From: Bacteriovoracaceae bacterium
GTDB lineage: Bacteria; Bdellovibrionota; Bacteriovoracia; Bacteriovoracales; Bacteriovoracaceae
Direction: 5' to 3'
Assembly (NCBI GenBank): GCA_013141065.1
Contig: JABFRR010000010.1
Location: 1-64,000, forward strand
Length of the DNA: 64,000 nucleotides
In this document: in pieces, positions 1-8,018 of the stretch
How the letters are laid out: every line of letters begins with the position of its first letter
How positions within the stretch are numbered: the first letter of the stretch is position 1
Made by a program: the position numbers and the translations under genes
The notes under the pieces: generated by a model
What the model was told of the DNA's origin: nothing
The model's input: the letters and a program-made list of their open reading frames with translations, nothing else
Database searches by the model: none

Positions 1-164
1 TTGTATGGGTCTTTTTCAAACATCGTAAAGCGACCTGCCTGGACGTGCCAAGGGCCCATGAATTTTTTAAGTTCTATGTTTGGAACTGTTTTAGTATAAA
101 GAGGTGTTGAAGAGCAACTAACCATAAATAGTCCTAGGATTAGTGTTGAAAGTATTTTTTTCAT
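1..164 (-). CDS. Lipocalin-like lipoprotein (partial, C-terminus outside window)
   Basis: Only the first 54 codons are in the window. The frame starts at an ATG preceded by GGAGA and encodes a lipoprotein signal ending in the lipobox MVSC, then SSTP. The segment FMGPWHVQAGRF resembles the N-terminal lipocalin motif (GxWY/H) of outer-membrane Blc-type lipocalins, which bind lipids or fatty acids. It would be anchored in the outer membrane and face the periplasm. The family call rests on one motif because the barrel and the other lipocalin signatures lie beyond the window edge. Confidence 0.6.
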   Translation of the reverse strand, partial: MKKILSTLILGLFMVSCSSTPLYTKTVPNIELKKFMGPWHVQAGRFTMFEKDPY

Positions 165-250
165 ATATTCTCCGTTAATACATAGTACCAGCAGGCTCCA
201 TAATCACAATACTTGCATCACTAATGTCGAACTACTTAATGCGAGAATTT

Positions 251-1783
251 TTAAATCAGCTTTTTATAGTTCTCTTCAAATTTGTTTTTTAAGTCTAATG
301 CCATGCTAAAGTATTCATTTTGATCAGTCCAAAGTTTCTGAGGATTGAGGTAATAAACGTCTGCTTCACCTAGTTTTTGTGGTATTGCGAGGTTAAATAC
401 CTCATCAATTTTATATTCGACACCTGAAGCATGGCCTTGTTGAACGGCCCTAATGCATTGTCTGGTAAATGAAAGTGGATAACGTTTTCCTCTTCCATAA
501 ACTCCTCCATACCAACCAGTATTGACTAGCCAAACATCAATTGGATTTTTTAATAAAAAATCTTTTAAGAGATTTCCATAATCATGACTTCTTCTCATCA
601 TAAATGGTGCACCAAAACAATGAGAGAAGGTTGTTTTAATACCTTTTAAACCAACTTCGGTTCCGGCCAGCTTTGCTGTATAACCACTTAAGAAATAAAA
701 CATGGCCTGTTCAGGTGAGAGTTTGCTTATTGCGGGTAATACTCCTAAAGCATCAGCGCTGAGAAAAAATATATTTTTGGGAATAGGGCCAGTTCCCGAA
801 GGTGCGATTGTATCGAGAGTTTTAAGTGAATAAGTAGACCGTCCATTTTCTGTTAGTGAAGTATCTTCAAAATTTGGCTTTCGTGTTCGATTATCAAGTA
901 CTACGTTTTCAAGCAGACTTGTGAAATGATTTGAAGCTTTATAAATATCAGGTTCTCTTTCAAAAGTTAGACCATTAGTTTTAGCGTAACAACCACCTTC
1001 AAAATTAAAAATTCCATTCTGACTCAATCCATGTTCATCATCACCAATAAGAGATATGCCTTCGTCGGTTGAAAGTGTAGTTTTCCCTGTACCAGAAAGA
1101 CCAAAAAAGAGTGAAGAATTTCCGGCTTGATCGATGTTGGCGCCAGTGTGCATAGGCAGAACATTTTTTTCGGGCAATAAAGTATTGAGAACTGAAAAAA
1201 TTGATTTTTTTATTTCACCAGCATAACCAGTGCCTACAATAATTATTTCACAAGACTGAAAATTAATGGCAATAACTGTTGGTGAGCGAAGTGAGTATTT
1301 CGCTGGATCAGCGTGAAAATCAGGCTTATGATAAATCGTATAATGTTCCATCGGATAATTAAGCAAAGGGTCTCGAAATATATTATAGGCGAATAATGCA
1401 CTCGAAGCTGTATTAGTGAGAAGCCTTACTTCCATTGCAAAATCATGATTTGCACAAACACTGCGATTCATTGCATAGATAGGACTTGTTCCCGATTCAA
1501 AACTTGTAAGTACATCTTTTTTTAGTTTATCAAATTGGCTTATTTCCATTTTATTGATGTTTGCTTTCCAGTCTATAACGCTCTCAGAAAATTTTTCCCA
1601 AACAACATATTTATCATCAACAGCTCGGCCGGTGAAGTGTCCAGTCGTTATGACTAGAGATCCATCAGCACTCAATGAGTTTTTTTCATTTTCTCGAAGA
1701 GATCTTTCAACTAATTCACAGCATGCAAGATTGTCTTGAACTTCAACATTTGTCGTCAGAAGTTCATTCCACCAGTTATTCAT
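251..1783 (-). CDS. pckA: Phosphoenolpyruvate carboxykinase (ATP)
   Basis: This enzyme (EC 4.1.1.49) converts oxaloacetate and ATP to PEP, CO2 and ADP, the entry to gluconeogenesis from amino acids and TCA intermediates. The 510-residue product is close to the usual length of about 530. It carries GTGYAGEIKKS (184-194), the kinase-1a P-loop GLSGTGKT (228-235), the metal-binding segment GDDEHG (247-252) and FEGGCYAKT, all hallmarks of the ATP-dependent family. The ATG has GGAGC seven bases upstream. It starts 13 bp after the universal stress gene, so the two probably share a transcript. Confidence 0.96.
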   Translation of the reverse strand: MNNWWNELLTTNVEVQDNLACCELVERSLRENEKNSLSADGSLVITTGHFTGRAVDDKYVVWEKFSESVIDWKANINKMEISQFDKLKKDVLTSFESGTSPIYAMNRSVCANHDFAMEVRLLTNTASSALFAYNIFRDPLLNYPMEHYTIYHKPDFHADPAKYSLRSPTVIAINFQSCEIIIVGTGYAGEIKKSIFSVLNTLLPEKNVLPMHTGANIDQAGNSSLFFGLSGTGKTTLSTDEGISLIGDDEHGLSQNGIFNFEGGCYAKTNGLTFEREPDIYKASNHFTSLLENVVLDNRTRKPNFEDTSLTENGRSTYSLKTLDTIAPSGTGPIPKNIFFLSADALGVLPAISKLSPEQAMFYFLSGYTAKLAGTEVGLKGIKTTFSHCFGAPFMMRRSHDYGNLLKDFLLKNPIDVWLVNTGWYGGVYGRGKRYPLSFTRQCIRAVQQGHASGVEYKIDEVFNLAIPQKLGEADVYYLNPQKLWTDQNEYFSMALDLKNKFEENYKKLI

Positions 1784-1796
1784 TTTTTAGCTCCAA

Positions 1797-2237
1797 TTAT
1801 TTTGTTGGTCTCATGACAAGCACGTCACAAGGTGAAAATTTTGTAAGAAAATCGGTAAATGAACTTGAAAAAAAGCCTTGAATGCCATGCTTGCCTCTTG
1901 TCGCTGTGACAACTAGGTCTGCATTTACTTCACTTAAATAATGTTTAATCTTTTGCTCACGGCTGTGTTCAAAAAAACATTTCATGACAATATTTTTATC
2001 TTCAACTCCAAGAGCATGTTGTAGATTTTTTAATTTTTCCAACGCACTTTTTTCTATGTCACTGTATTGAGCTTCGGTTGGGTAAACATAAGGAGCGAAT
2101 TCAACATTATAAACTTGAATCTCGACGATGTTAATTATGTGAATCACAGCATGCTTCAAGTCGATATCTTTTCTTAATCTTTTTAATGTGTCCAAGCAGC
2201 TGTCATCGAGCGTTGTACATAAAACATAATTTTTCAT
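1797..2237 (-). CDS. Universal stress protein (UspA family)
   Basis: This is a single-domain, 146-residue UspA-fold protein. Near the C-terminus the segment ATRGKHGIQGFF followed by CDVLVMRP matches the UspA nucleotide-binding region. The ATP motif G-2x-G-9x-G(S/T) is degenerate: after GKHG and nine residues there is TD instead of GS, so ATP binding is uncertain. The long N-terminal half contains the expected alternating beta-alpha pattern. It is the first gene of a pair with pckA and is transcribed divergently from the CBS-domain gene across a 148-bp gap. Such proteins usually modulate stress or starvation physiology; the partner is unknown. Confidence 0.85.
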   Translation of the reverse strand: MKNYVLCTTLDDSCLDTLKRLRKDIDLKHAVIHIINIVEIQVYNVEFAPYVYPTEAQYSDIEKSALEKLKNLQHALGVEDKNIVMKCFFEHSREQKIKHYLSEVNADLVVTATRGKHGIQGFFSSSFTDFLTKFSPCDVLVMRPTK

Positions 2238-2385
2238 AAAGACTCCTTAGTGTTTCTATTTTTTGCCATTTTATTATAATTCGCAGGCTTAATTGCTGAT
2301 AATTCTCATCTATTTATAGGTTCATTGTCAGGTTTCTCAAATCTAAATTGGAATATCATAAACTAATCTTAATTAGGAGTAAATC

Positions 2386-2793
2386 ATGACTAAAGCCATT
2401 CCACAAATTCAAAAATTTATGACAACTTGTCCATTAACTGTAAATAGTGACCAAACGTTGAAGTTTGCAAAAAGCATGATGAAAGAACACAGTATTCGTC
2501 ATTTGCCAGTTTTGGATGACGGAGCTTTAGTTGGCATGATCACAGAACGTGATATTGACTATATTACGAGCTTGAGTGGAGTAAATGTTGAGACTGAAAA
2601 AGTGTCTCAAGCTATGACTCAAGAGCTTTGTAAGGTCAATCCTGAGACAGCTCTCGGTGAAGTTTGTAAACTTATGGCATCAGAAAAAATTGGAAGTGTA
2701 CTAGTTGAAGATAATAAAAAATTAGTTGGAATATTTACATGGATAGATGCTCTAAAGGCCATGGACGAATTAATGGTCTCAAGACTGAAATAA
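2386..2793 (+). CDS. Two-CBS-domain protein
   Basis: The 135-residue cytoplasmic protein consists of a tandem CBS pair. Typical signatures are the MTERDIDY segment closing the first domain and the IGSVLVE...LVGIFTWIDAL segment closing the second. CBS pairs bind adenosyl nucleotides (AMP, ATP, SAM) and act as energy sensors; stand-alone pairs act on unknown partners. The start has TTAGGAG at proper spacing. A GGGCCC hairpin with a T run follows the gene. Its divergent neighbour is a UspA protein, and both families respond to adenine nucleotides, which suggests a shared energy-stress role. Confidence 0.88.
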   Translation: MTKAIPQIQKFMTTCPLTVNSDQTLKFAKSMMKEHSIRHLPVLDDGALVGMITERDIDYITSLSGVNVETEKVSQAMTQELCKVNPETALGEVCKLMASEKIGSVLVEDNKKLVGIFTWIDALKAMDELMVSRLK

Positions 2794-2802
2794 TTTAATA
2801 AT

Positions 2803-3522
2803 CTAGTGGCATTGCAGTTCGCTATTGGGCCCATTTGGGCCCATCTTTTTTTGTAAGTCTTGATAATGAAAAATTCTAAAACTGACTGTAATTAAACCTA
2901 TCATAATAAGACTTAGCGCATAGGTTTTAGGAAGCTTGAGCTTAAGGGGATTTAGGTACTTTAATAAAAGATGTGGGGCGAGCACCATCGCTGGAACGGT
3001 GCCCATCCAAAAAAAGAGCATTGAGACTGCGGCCAATAATGGATTTTGAAGAGCAAAGGTACCAATAACAATTCCATAAAGCAGTCCACAAGGAAGAAAA
3101 ATTGAAATGAGACCGGTAAAAAATGATTTTCCTAAACGAATATTTTTATAGACAAGTTTTTGGTAAAGAAAACTATACACCTTGCTCATAAATTTTGGCA
3201 TGGGCAGTTCAGAATTTTTTCCACGATAATTTTGAATACCCCAATATAAAAAAAGTATTCCCATGAGCATGCCTGGAACAGTACTCATTATAGGGCCTGG
3301 ATTTTTTAACAGAAAAAGACTGCCGATAAATCCACCAAATAAACCTAAAATGAGGTAAGCGAGAAGGCGACCAAGTTGATATCTAATGATGTCCTGGCCC
3401 TTATGGCAAGTTGCCGTGACTAGACCGCCACACATACCTACACAATGCAAACTTCCAGCAAGTCCGGCCAGAAGGGAAATCCAAGGAAAAAAATGTTGCC
3501 AACTAATGTGTAGGGCCGACAA
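2803..3522 (-). CDS. SafE/TauE-like (UreH_2) membrane protein of the cbb3 cluster
   Basis: This is a 239-residue polytopic membrane protein. The first helix carries LAGSLHCVGMCGG, with two cysteines and a histidine typical of the UreH_2/SafE branch found next to cbb3 oxidase assembly genes. There are about six hydrophobic segments. Members near ccoG and ccoI are thought to act in copper or thiol handling for oxidase maturation, although they are often annotated as sulfite exporters. Its start overlaps the end of ccoG by 20 bp, so it is the last gene of the oxidase operon. The exact substrate cannot be read from sequence. Confidence 0.8.
   Translation of the reverse strand: MSALHISWQHFFPWISLLAGLAGSLHCVGMCGGLVTATCHKGQDIIRYQLGRLLAYLILGLFGGFIGSLFLLKNPGPIMSTVPGMLMGILFLYWGIQNYRGKNSELPMPKFMSKVYSFLYQKLVYKNIRLGKSFFTGLISIFLPCGLLYGIVIGTFALQNPLLAAVSMLFFWMGTVPAMVLAPHLLLKYLNPLKLKLPKTYALSLIMIGLITVSFRIFHYQDLQKKMGPNGPNSELQCH
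2827..2852 (+). terminator. Intrinsic terminator after the CBS gene
   Basis: Two copies of GGGCCC separated by ATTT can pair as a 6-bp GC stem, followed by ATC and seven T. It lies inside the 3' end of the convergent SafE-like gene, so the same bases encode that protein's last residues and terminate the opposite transcript. Confidence 0.7.
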
Positions 3523-4903
3523 GGTTTACCTCTTGAGTTGCCACGATTTTATTTTCATTTAAATCAAAAACTTCAATTTTTAAATTTTTCGTCCCTGCAC
3601 TTAAGAGAGATCTATCAAATCTAAAAAAGACAATAACTTTCTTTTCGTGTTTATCAAGAATTATGGGAGTGACGGGAGTGACTATTTGAATTTTGTCATT
3701 AAGACTTTGATCTTGATGTCTTAGTATTAATTTAAAGTCATGAGTCCCTTGGTAGTTAAACTTCAGGTCAAATTTATTTGTTACTTCACTGTTATTTGTA
3801 GAATAGGGTGTAGATCCTCGGATGAAAAACATTTTTAAGTGAGTACTTTGGTTTAAAAAGTAAATAAATGCACCAATAAAGATAAAACAAATTGCGGCAT
3901 AAACTAATGACCGAGGAGTCACTTTGCTTTGTTTGATTCCATTGAGTTCATTTTCTGAACTATATCTAATAAGTCCTTCAGGACGTTTAAGCTTAATCAT
4001 AATATCATCACAAGCATCAATACACATTGTGCAAGCGATACATTCCATTTGGGTACCGTTTCGAATATCTATTCCTGTTGGGCAAACCTTTACGCAATTG
4101 TAGCAATTAATGCAATCGCCTTCATTAGTTCGCTCTATTCCTGGACTTCCTCTTCTCGGTTCTCCTCTTTTGGTATCATAGGCGACGACGAGAGAGCTTT
4201 CATCCATCATCACCGCTTGCATTCGTCCATATGGACAGGCAATGATACAGAATTGTTCTCTAAACCAGCCAAAATCCAGGAGAAAGATTGCTGAAATAAA
4301 CATAGTGGCGCTGAATATTCCAAAATTCTCTAGAGGTGAATTCATTGTAATGAGAAATAATTCTCTAGGCCCTACAAAATAGCCAACAAAAGTATGAGCA
4401 ATATGCATAGAGATAAGAGTAAAAATTCCCCATTTTAATATTTTTTTACTAAATTTATTCACTGACATCGGCGCTTGTTCAAGAGCACGTCGTTCTCTGG
4501 CAGAGCCTTCAATAAAACTTTCAATCTTTAAAAATAGACTTTGAATAAAAACAGTTTGGGGGCAGGCCCAACCACACCAAACTCGTCCAAAGACACTGGT
4601 GAGAAAAGCAATAAAAAAAAGTCCAGAAATGATGATGAGAAAAAATAAAATGGGTTCAACACCAAAAAGTGTTGAACCAAAAAAAGTAAATTCTCTTTTA
4701 AAAATATTAACCATCAAAGCTGGTTTGCCGTTAATATAAATCCAAGGCAAAATAAGATAAAGTAAAATTAATCCCCAATAAACCAGAGTCCGCCTGTCTT
4801 TCCATTTACCTTTTACATCTTCTGTATGTAAGTAAATACGATTACCATGCTCGTCAGTAGTGGCCAATTTCTCATTATCTATATCAAACCTATTTTTACT
4901 CAC
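3503..4903 (-). CDS. ccoG: Cytochrome cbb3 oxidase accessory protein CcoG
   Basis: CcoG is a membrane-bound ferredoxin-like protein required for cbb3 assembly, proposed to reduce copper for CcoN. The 466-residue product has four or five N-terminal membrane segments, a conserved CGWACPQTVF segment, and a dicluster 4Fe-4S region with CINCYNCVKVCP and CIACTMCIDACD. The C-terminal Ig-like periplasmic domain is present. The start is GTG, which overlaps the TGA stop of ccoP as GTGA, a classic translational coupling arrangement. Confidence 0.95.
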   Translation of the reverse strand: MSKNRFDIDNEKLATTDEHGNRIYLHTEDVKGKWKDRRTLVYWGLILLYLILPWIYINGKPALMVNIFKREFTFFGSTLFGVEPILFFLIIISGLFFIAFLTSVFGRVWCGWACPQTVFIQSLFLKIESFIEGSARERRALEQAPMSVNKFSKKILKWGIFTLISMHIAHTFVGYFVGPRELFLITMNSPLENFGIFSATMFISAIFLLDFGWFREQFCIIACPYGRMQAVMMDESSLVVAYDTKRGEPRRGSPGIERTNEGDCINCYNCVKVCPTGIDIRNGTQMECIACTMCIDACDDIMIKLKRPEGLIRYSSENELNGIKQSKVTPRSLVYAAICFIFIGAFIYFLNQSTHLKMFFIRGSTPYSTNNSEVTNKFDLKFNYQGTHDFKLILRHQDQSLNDKIQIVTPVTPIILDKHEKKVIVFFRFDRSLLSAGTKNLKIEVFDLNENKIVATQEVNLVGPTH

Positions 4904-5487
4904 TCGACTTTTTCTCCTTGAGGAGCCTTACCATTAGGAGCGAATGTATTATGTAAGGTCTGAACATAAGCGACTACTTGGTAAATTTCTTCTTTGCTTA
5001 GAACTTCTGACCATATTGGCATGCCTTTTTCCACAACACCATTAAAAATAACAGGGTAGTTAGTCTCAGGACTTCCTTTTGAATTAATCCAAAAGTTATC
5101 TGTTAAGTTTGGCCCGATATCTCCAGTCCCTTTTTCAAGGTGACAAGCAATACAGTTAACTTCAAATACTGTACGGCCTTTATCAATTCCTTCTGGAGTA
5201 TTATAGGTCGCAAATACGGCTGGATCAAATTGCGATTCTCGTTTTTTAAAGTCTTCAACTTTTGCAGCGATGAAAGCATAATCCTTATTAAATTCCTGTC
5301 GTAAGCTTGGTCCACCACCAATAGTATAATAGGCTAAGTAAATCGCACCAAAAATAATTCCACCGTAAAAAGTGAATTGCCACCAAAATGGCAGTGGGTG
5401 ATTGAGCTCTTGAAGCCCATCATAATTATGGTCTAAGAGTAGGTGTTTTTCATGTTCTTCAACATGAAGTTTAGTTTCCTCTTTCAT
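4900..5487 (-). CDS. ccoP: cbb3 oxidase subunit CcoP with a single haem c domain
   Basis: This subunit carries electrons from soluble cytochrome c to CcoO/CcoN. The 195-residue protein has an N-terminal soluble stretch, one membrane helix (about 36-56) and one cytochrome c domain with CIACH (112-116) and a likely axial Met in GMPIW (Met156). Typical proteobacterial CcoP is about 290 residues with two CxxCH motifs; here one haem domain is absent, not merely mutated. It overlaps ccoQ by 17 bp and ccoG by 4 bp. The open frame is intact, so this is a compact version, not a broken gene. Confidence 0.93.
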   Translation of the reverse strand: MKEETKLHVEEHEKHLLLDHNYDGLQELNHPLPFWWQFTFYGGIIFGAIYLAYYTIGGGPSLRQEFNKDYAFIAAKVEDFKKRESQFDPAVFATYNTPEGIDKGRTVFEVNCIACHLEKGTGDIGPNLTDNFWINSKGSPETNYPVIFNGVVEKGMPIWSEVLSKEEIYQVVAYVQTLHNTFAPNGKAPQGEKVE

Positions 5488-5650
5488 TTGGAGTCTCCTG
5501 TAATGGGATCATTGCCGCATGATCATATAATTCTTTGTTTTCTTTTTTATAAGTCCAATAAGTATAAACTCCGAAACAAACGACAAAAATAATGAGTCCA
5601 CTGATTGGTAACCAAGGCATATCAAAATGACTTAAGGCTGCTTGTTTCAT
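5471..5650 (-). CDS. ccoQ: cbb3 oxidase small subunit CcoQ/FixQ
   Basis: This is a 59-residue single-pass membrane protein. The start is ATG at 5650, sharing one base with the ccoNO stop (TAATG). The helix is LPISGLIIFVVCFGVYTYW, followed by KKENKELYDHAA, the usual CcoQ layout of one helix and a charged cytoplasmic tail. The gene order ccoNO-ccoQ-ccoP is the canonical position. CcoQ stabilises the oxidase and its interaction with CcoP. The last 17 bases overlap the ccoP start in another frame. Confidence 0.88.
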   Translation of the reverse strand: MKQAALSHFDMPWLPISGLIIFVVCFGVYTYWTYKKENKELYDHAAMIPLQETPNERGN

Positions 5651-7833
5651 TATTTGACCTCCGGAGTTGCTTCAGGAGTTGCTGCTGGAGTCGCTTCTGA
5701 TTTTCCGTAATCCACACCAATTCTTTGTAGATAAGCAATAAGAGGAATGATCTCTTTATTGAGGGCTTCAGCAGGGGCACCTGTTTCAACTAAGTTGTCC
5801 TTAATTGTGATGGCCTGAGCTTCAGCGTGAGCGATACTTCCGTCAATTTCCGCTTGGGTATACGGAACTCCGAGAGTTTTCATCACTTCCATTTTTTTAG
5901 GCAATGTATTGTATTGTGTTTTTTGATCAAATAGCCAAGTGTAGCGAGGCATGATAGAGCCTTGTGTAACTTCGCGAGGATCCCACATGTGTCGGTAGTG
6001 CCACATATTGCTATACTTTGCACCCAAACGCGCGAGATCGGGCCCAGTTCTTTTCGATCCCCATTGAAATGGATGATCATAAACAAACTCAGCAGCTTCA
6101 GATGGTTTTCCATAACGAAGAACTTCATGAGACATAGGTCTTACAGTTTGCGAATGACATAAGTAACATCCTTCGCGAATATAAATATCACGACCTAAAA
6201 GTTCAAGTGGCGTGTAAGGCTTAACGACATCCATTTTTACAATATATTTATTTGAAAGAACTGCAGGAACAATTTCTATTGCTGAACCAACTAAGATTGC
6301 AACAAGAGACATGACGGCGAAAATCATCGGCCAGCCTTCGAGCTTTCTATGTGGAGTAGCATTTGGTTCTTCACTTGAACTATCAAGAGCGTGTGCTTCA
6401 AACACAGGATCAGCCGCAGGAACACCAGCTTTTGCAGTTTTATAAAGGTTATAGATCATAATGAGAAATGAAATCAGCACGAGAGTTCCACCAACAGCGC
6501 GCACCCAGTACATTGGAACAATTTTTACAACAGTTTCAATGAAGTTTGGATAAACGAGTTTACCTGTTTCATCTATCGCTCTCCACATAAGTGATTGCGT
6601 AATTCCGGCAACCCACATTGAGATGATGTACAGAACTAGTCCAATCGTTGCTAGCCAAAATTGTGCATTAGCAAGGGCAATCGAATATATTTTAGAGTTC
6701 CAAAGTTTTGGAACTAAGAAATAAAGAATCCCTGAGACGATGAGATAGTTCCAACCAATTGTTCCTGAATGAACGTGACCTGGAATCCAGTCAGTGAAGT
6801 GGGCAATAGCATTGACTGACTTTATTGATAAAAGTGGGCCTTCGAAAGTCGACATCCCGTAAAAAGTTAAAGCTAATGCCATAAATTTTAAAACTGGATC
6901 AGTTCGAACTTTATCCCATACGCCTCTTAAAGTGAGTAGACCATTGATCATCCCACCCCAGCTTGGTGCCCATAGAGCAACAGAAAAAGCCATACCTAAG
7001 GTTTGGGCCCATTCTGGCAATGTTGTATAAAGAAGATGGTGAGGTCCGGCCCAAATATAAATAAAGACTAGAGACCAGAAGTGGATAATTGAAAGTCTAT
7101 ATGAATAGACTGGACGATTAGCCGCTTTAGGAACGAAGTAATACATTAGACCTAAAAATGGTGTCGTTAAAAAGAATGCAACAGCATTATGTCCGTACCA
7201 CCACTGTACGAGAGCATCTTGAACTCCGGCATAAATTGAATAGGATTTTCCCAGTGAAACAGGAATTTCTAAAGAATTAATAATGTGTAAAACAGCAACT
7301 GTAATGATTGTAGCGATATAAAACCAAATCGCCACATAGATGTGTCTTTCACGACGACGGATAATCGTCCCAAAAAAGTTAACTGCAAAAACCACCCAAA
7401 TAAGTGTGATCGCAATATCTATAGGCCATTCTAGTTCTGCATACTCTTTACCGGTTGTGATACCAAATGGTAGAGTCAAAGCAGCCGCGATAATAATTAA
7501 TTGCCAACCCCAAAAGTGAACTTTTGATAGGAGGTCATTAAAGAGTCGCGCTTTTAATAGTCTTTGATGAGAATAATAAATCCCAGCAAAAATAGCATTC
7601 CCACAAAATGCAAAAATGGCTGCATTTGTATGGAGTGGTCTGAGTCGACCGAACGTGGTCCAAGGAAGACCTAAGTTCACACGCCAATCAGCTAATTGAA
7701 AAGCAATAGTCACACCTAATAGCATGGCCACTGCACCCCATATCAGCGTCGCAATAACAAAATACCTTACAATCTCATCATCATAACTAAATCTTTCGAG
7801 CTTTCCTTCTCGATTGCCTACATTAGCACTCAT
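5650..7833 (-). CDS. ccoNO: Fused cbb3 oxidase subunits I and II (CcoN-CcoO)
   Basis: The 727-residue protein joins the catalytic haem-copper subunit CcoN (about residues 1-480, twelve or so membrane helices, His-bearing segments such as [20 protein letters not shown] and GPHHLLYT) to the monohaem subunit CcoO. The CcoO part has one helix, then [13 protein letters not shown] with a CxxCH haem site and the MPRYTWLF segment. It reduces O2 to water with high oxygen affinity and pumps protons. CcoNO fusions are known in Bacteroidota and some other groups. The C-terminus ends in a short ATPEATPE-like repeat. Its ATG overlaps the ccoS stop as ATGA. Confidence 0.95.
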   Translation of the reverse strand: MSANVGNREGKLERFSYDDEIVRYFVIATLIWGAVAMLLGVTIAFQLADWRVNLGLPWTTFGRLRPLHTNAAIFAFCGNAIFAGIYYSHQRLLKARLFNDLLSKVHFWGWQLIIIAAALTLPFGITTGKEYAELEWPIDIAITLIWVVFAVNFFGTIIRRRERHIYVAIWFYIATIITVAVLHIINSLEIPVSLGKSYSIYAGVQDALVQWWYGHNAVAFFLTTPFLGLMYYFVPKAANRPVYSYRLSIIHFWSLVFIYIWAGPHHLLYTTLPEWAQTLGMAFSVALWAPSWGGMINGLLTLRGVWDKVRTDPVLKFMALALTFYGMSTFEGPLLSIKSVNAIAHFTDWIPGHVHSGTIGWNYLIVSGILYFLVPKLWNSKIYSIALANAQFWLATIGLVLYIISMWVAGITQSLMWRAIDETGKLVYPNFIETVVKIVPMYWVRAVGGTLVLISFLIMIYNLYKTAKAGVPAADPVFEAHALDSSSEEPNATPHRKLEGWPMIFAVMSLVAILVGSAIEIVPAVLSNKYIVKMDVVKPYTPLELLGRDIYIREGCYLCHSQTVRPMSHEVLRYGKPSEAAEFVYDHPFQWGSKRTGPDLARLGAKYSNMWHYRHMWDPREVTQGSIMPRYTWLFDQKTQYNTLPKKMEVMKTLGVPYTQAEIDGSIAHAEAQAITIKDNLVETGAPAEALNKEIIPLIAYLQRIGVDYGKSEATPAATPEATPEVK

Positions 7834-8018
7834 AAATCTCCCTTTTGGGTTTGATTAGCATTATCAACATTATTAATTTGAGTTTCATCTAAAAGCATTC
7901 TGTGTCCAGGAGTTTCAAGGTCATCGTACTGACCTTTCATTGTCATCCATATAAATCCACCGATAAAAAAGAGAGCGAGAATTATCGCCAGTGGAATAAG
8001 AAAAGGTATTATTTCCAT
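7830..8018 (-). CDS. ccoS: cbb3 oxidase maturation protein CcoS
   Basis: This is a 62-residue single-helix protein. Residues 6-26 form the helix, followed by [14 protein letters not shown], which matches the conserved CcoS motif GQFDDLExP. CcoS is needed to insert haem and copper cofactors into CcoN. The ATG has GAGG five bases upstream. It overlaps ccoI by 10 bp and ccoNO by 4 bp, consistent with the fixed order ccoI-ccoS seen widely, here placed before the structural genes. Confidence 0.93.
   Translation of the reverse strand: MEIIPFLIPLAIILALFFIGGFIWMTMKGQYDDLETPGHRMLLDETQINNVDNANQTQKGDL

Noticed and set aside
2826-2843. Direct repeat TGGGCCCA twice, considered as a repeat element
   Set aside because: Each unit is self-complementary and a T run follows; it is better explained as a terminator of the CBS gene.
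5653-5691. Short ATPEATPE-like repeat at the CcoNO C-terminus, considered as a tandem repeat locus
   Set aside because: It is only a few degenerate codon triplets in a flexible tail and has no sign of a repeat array.
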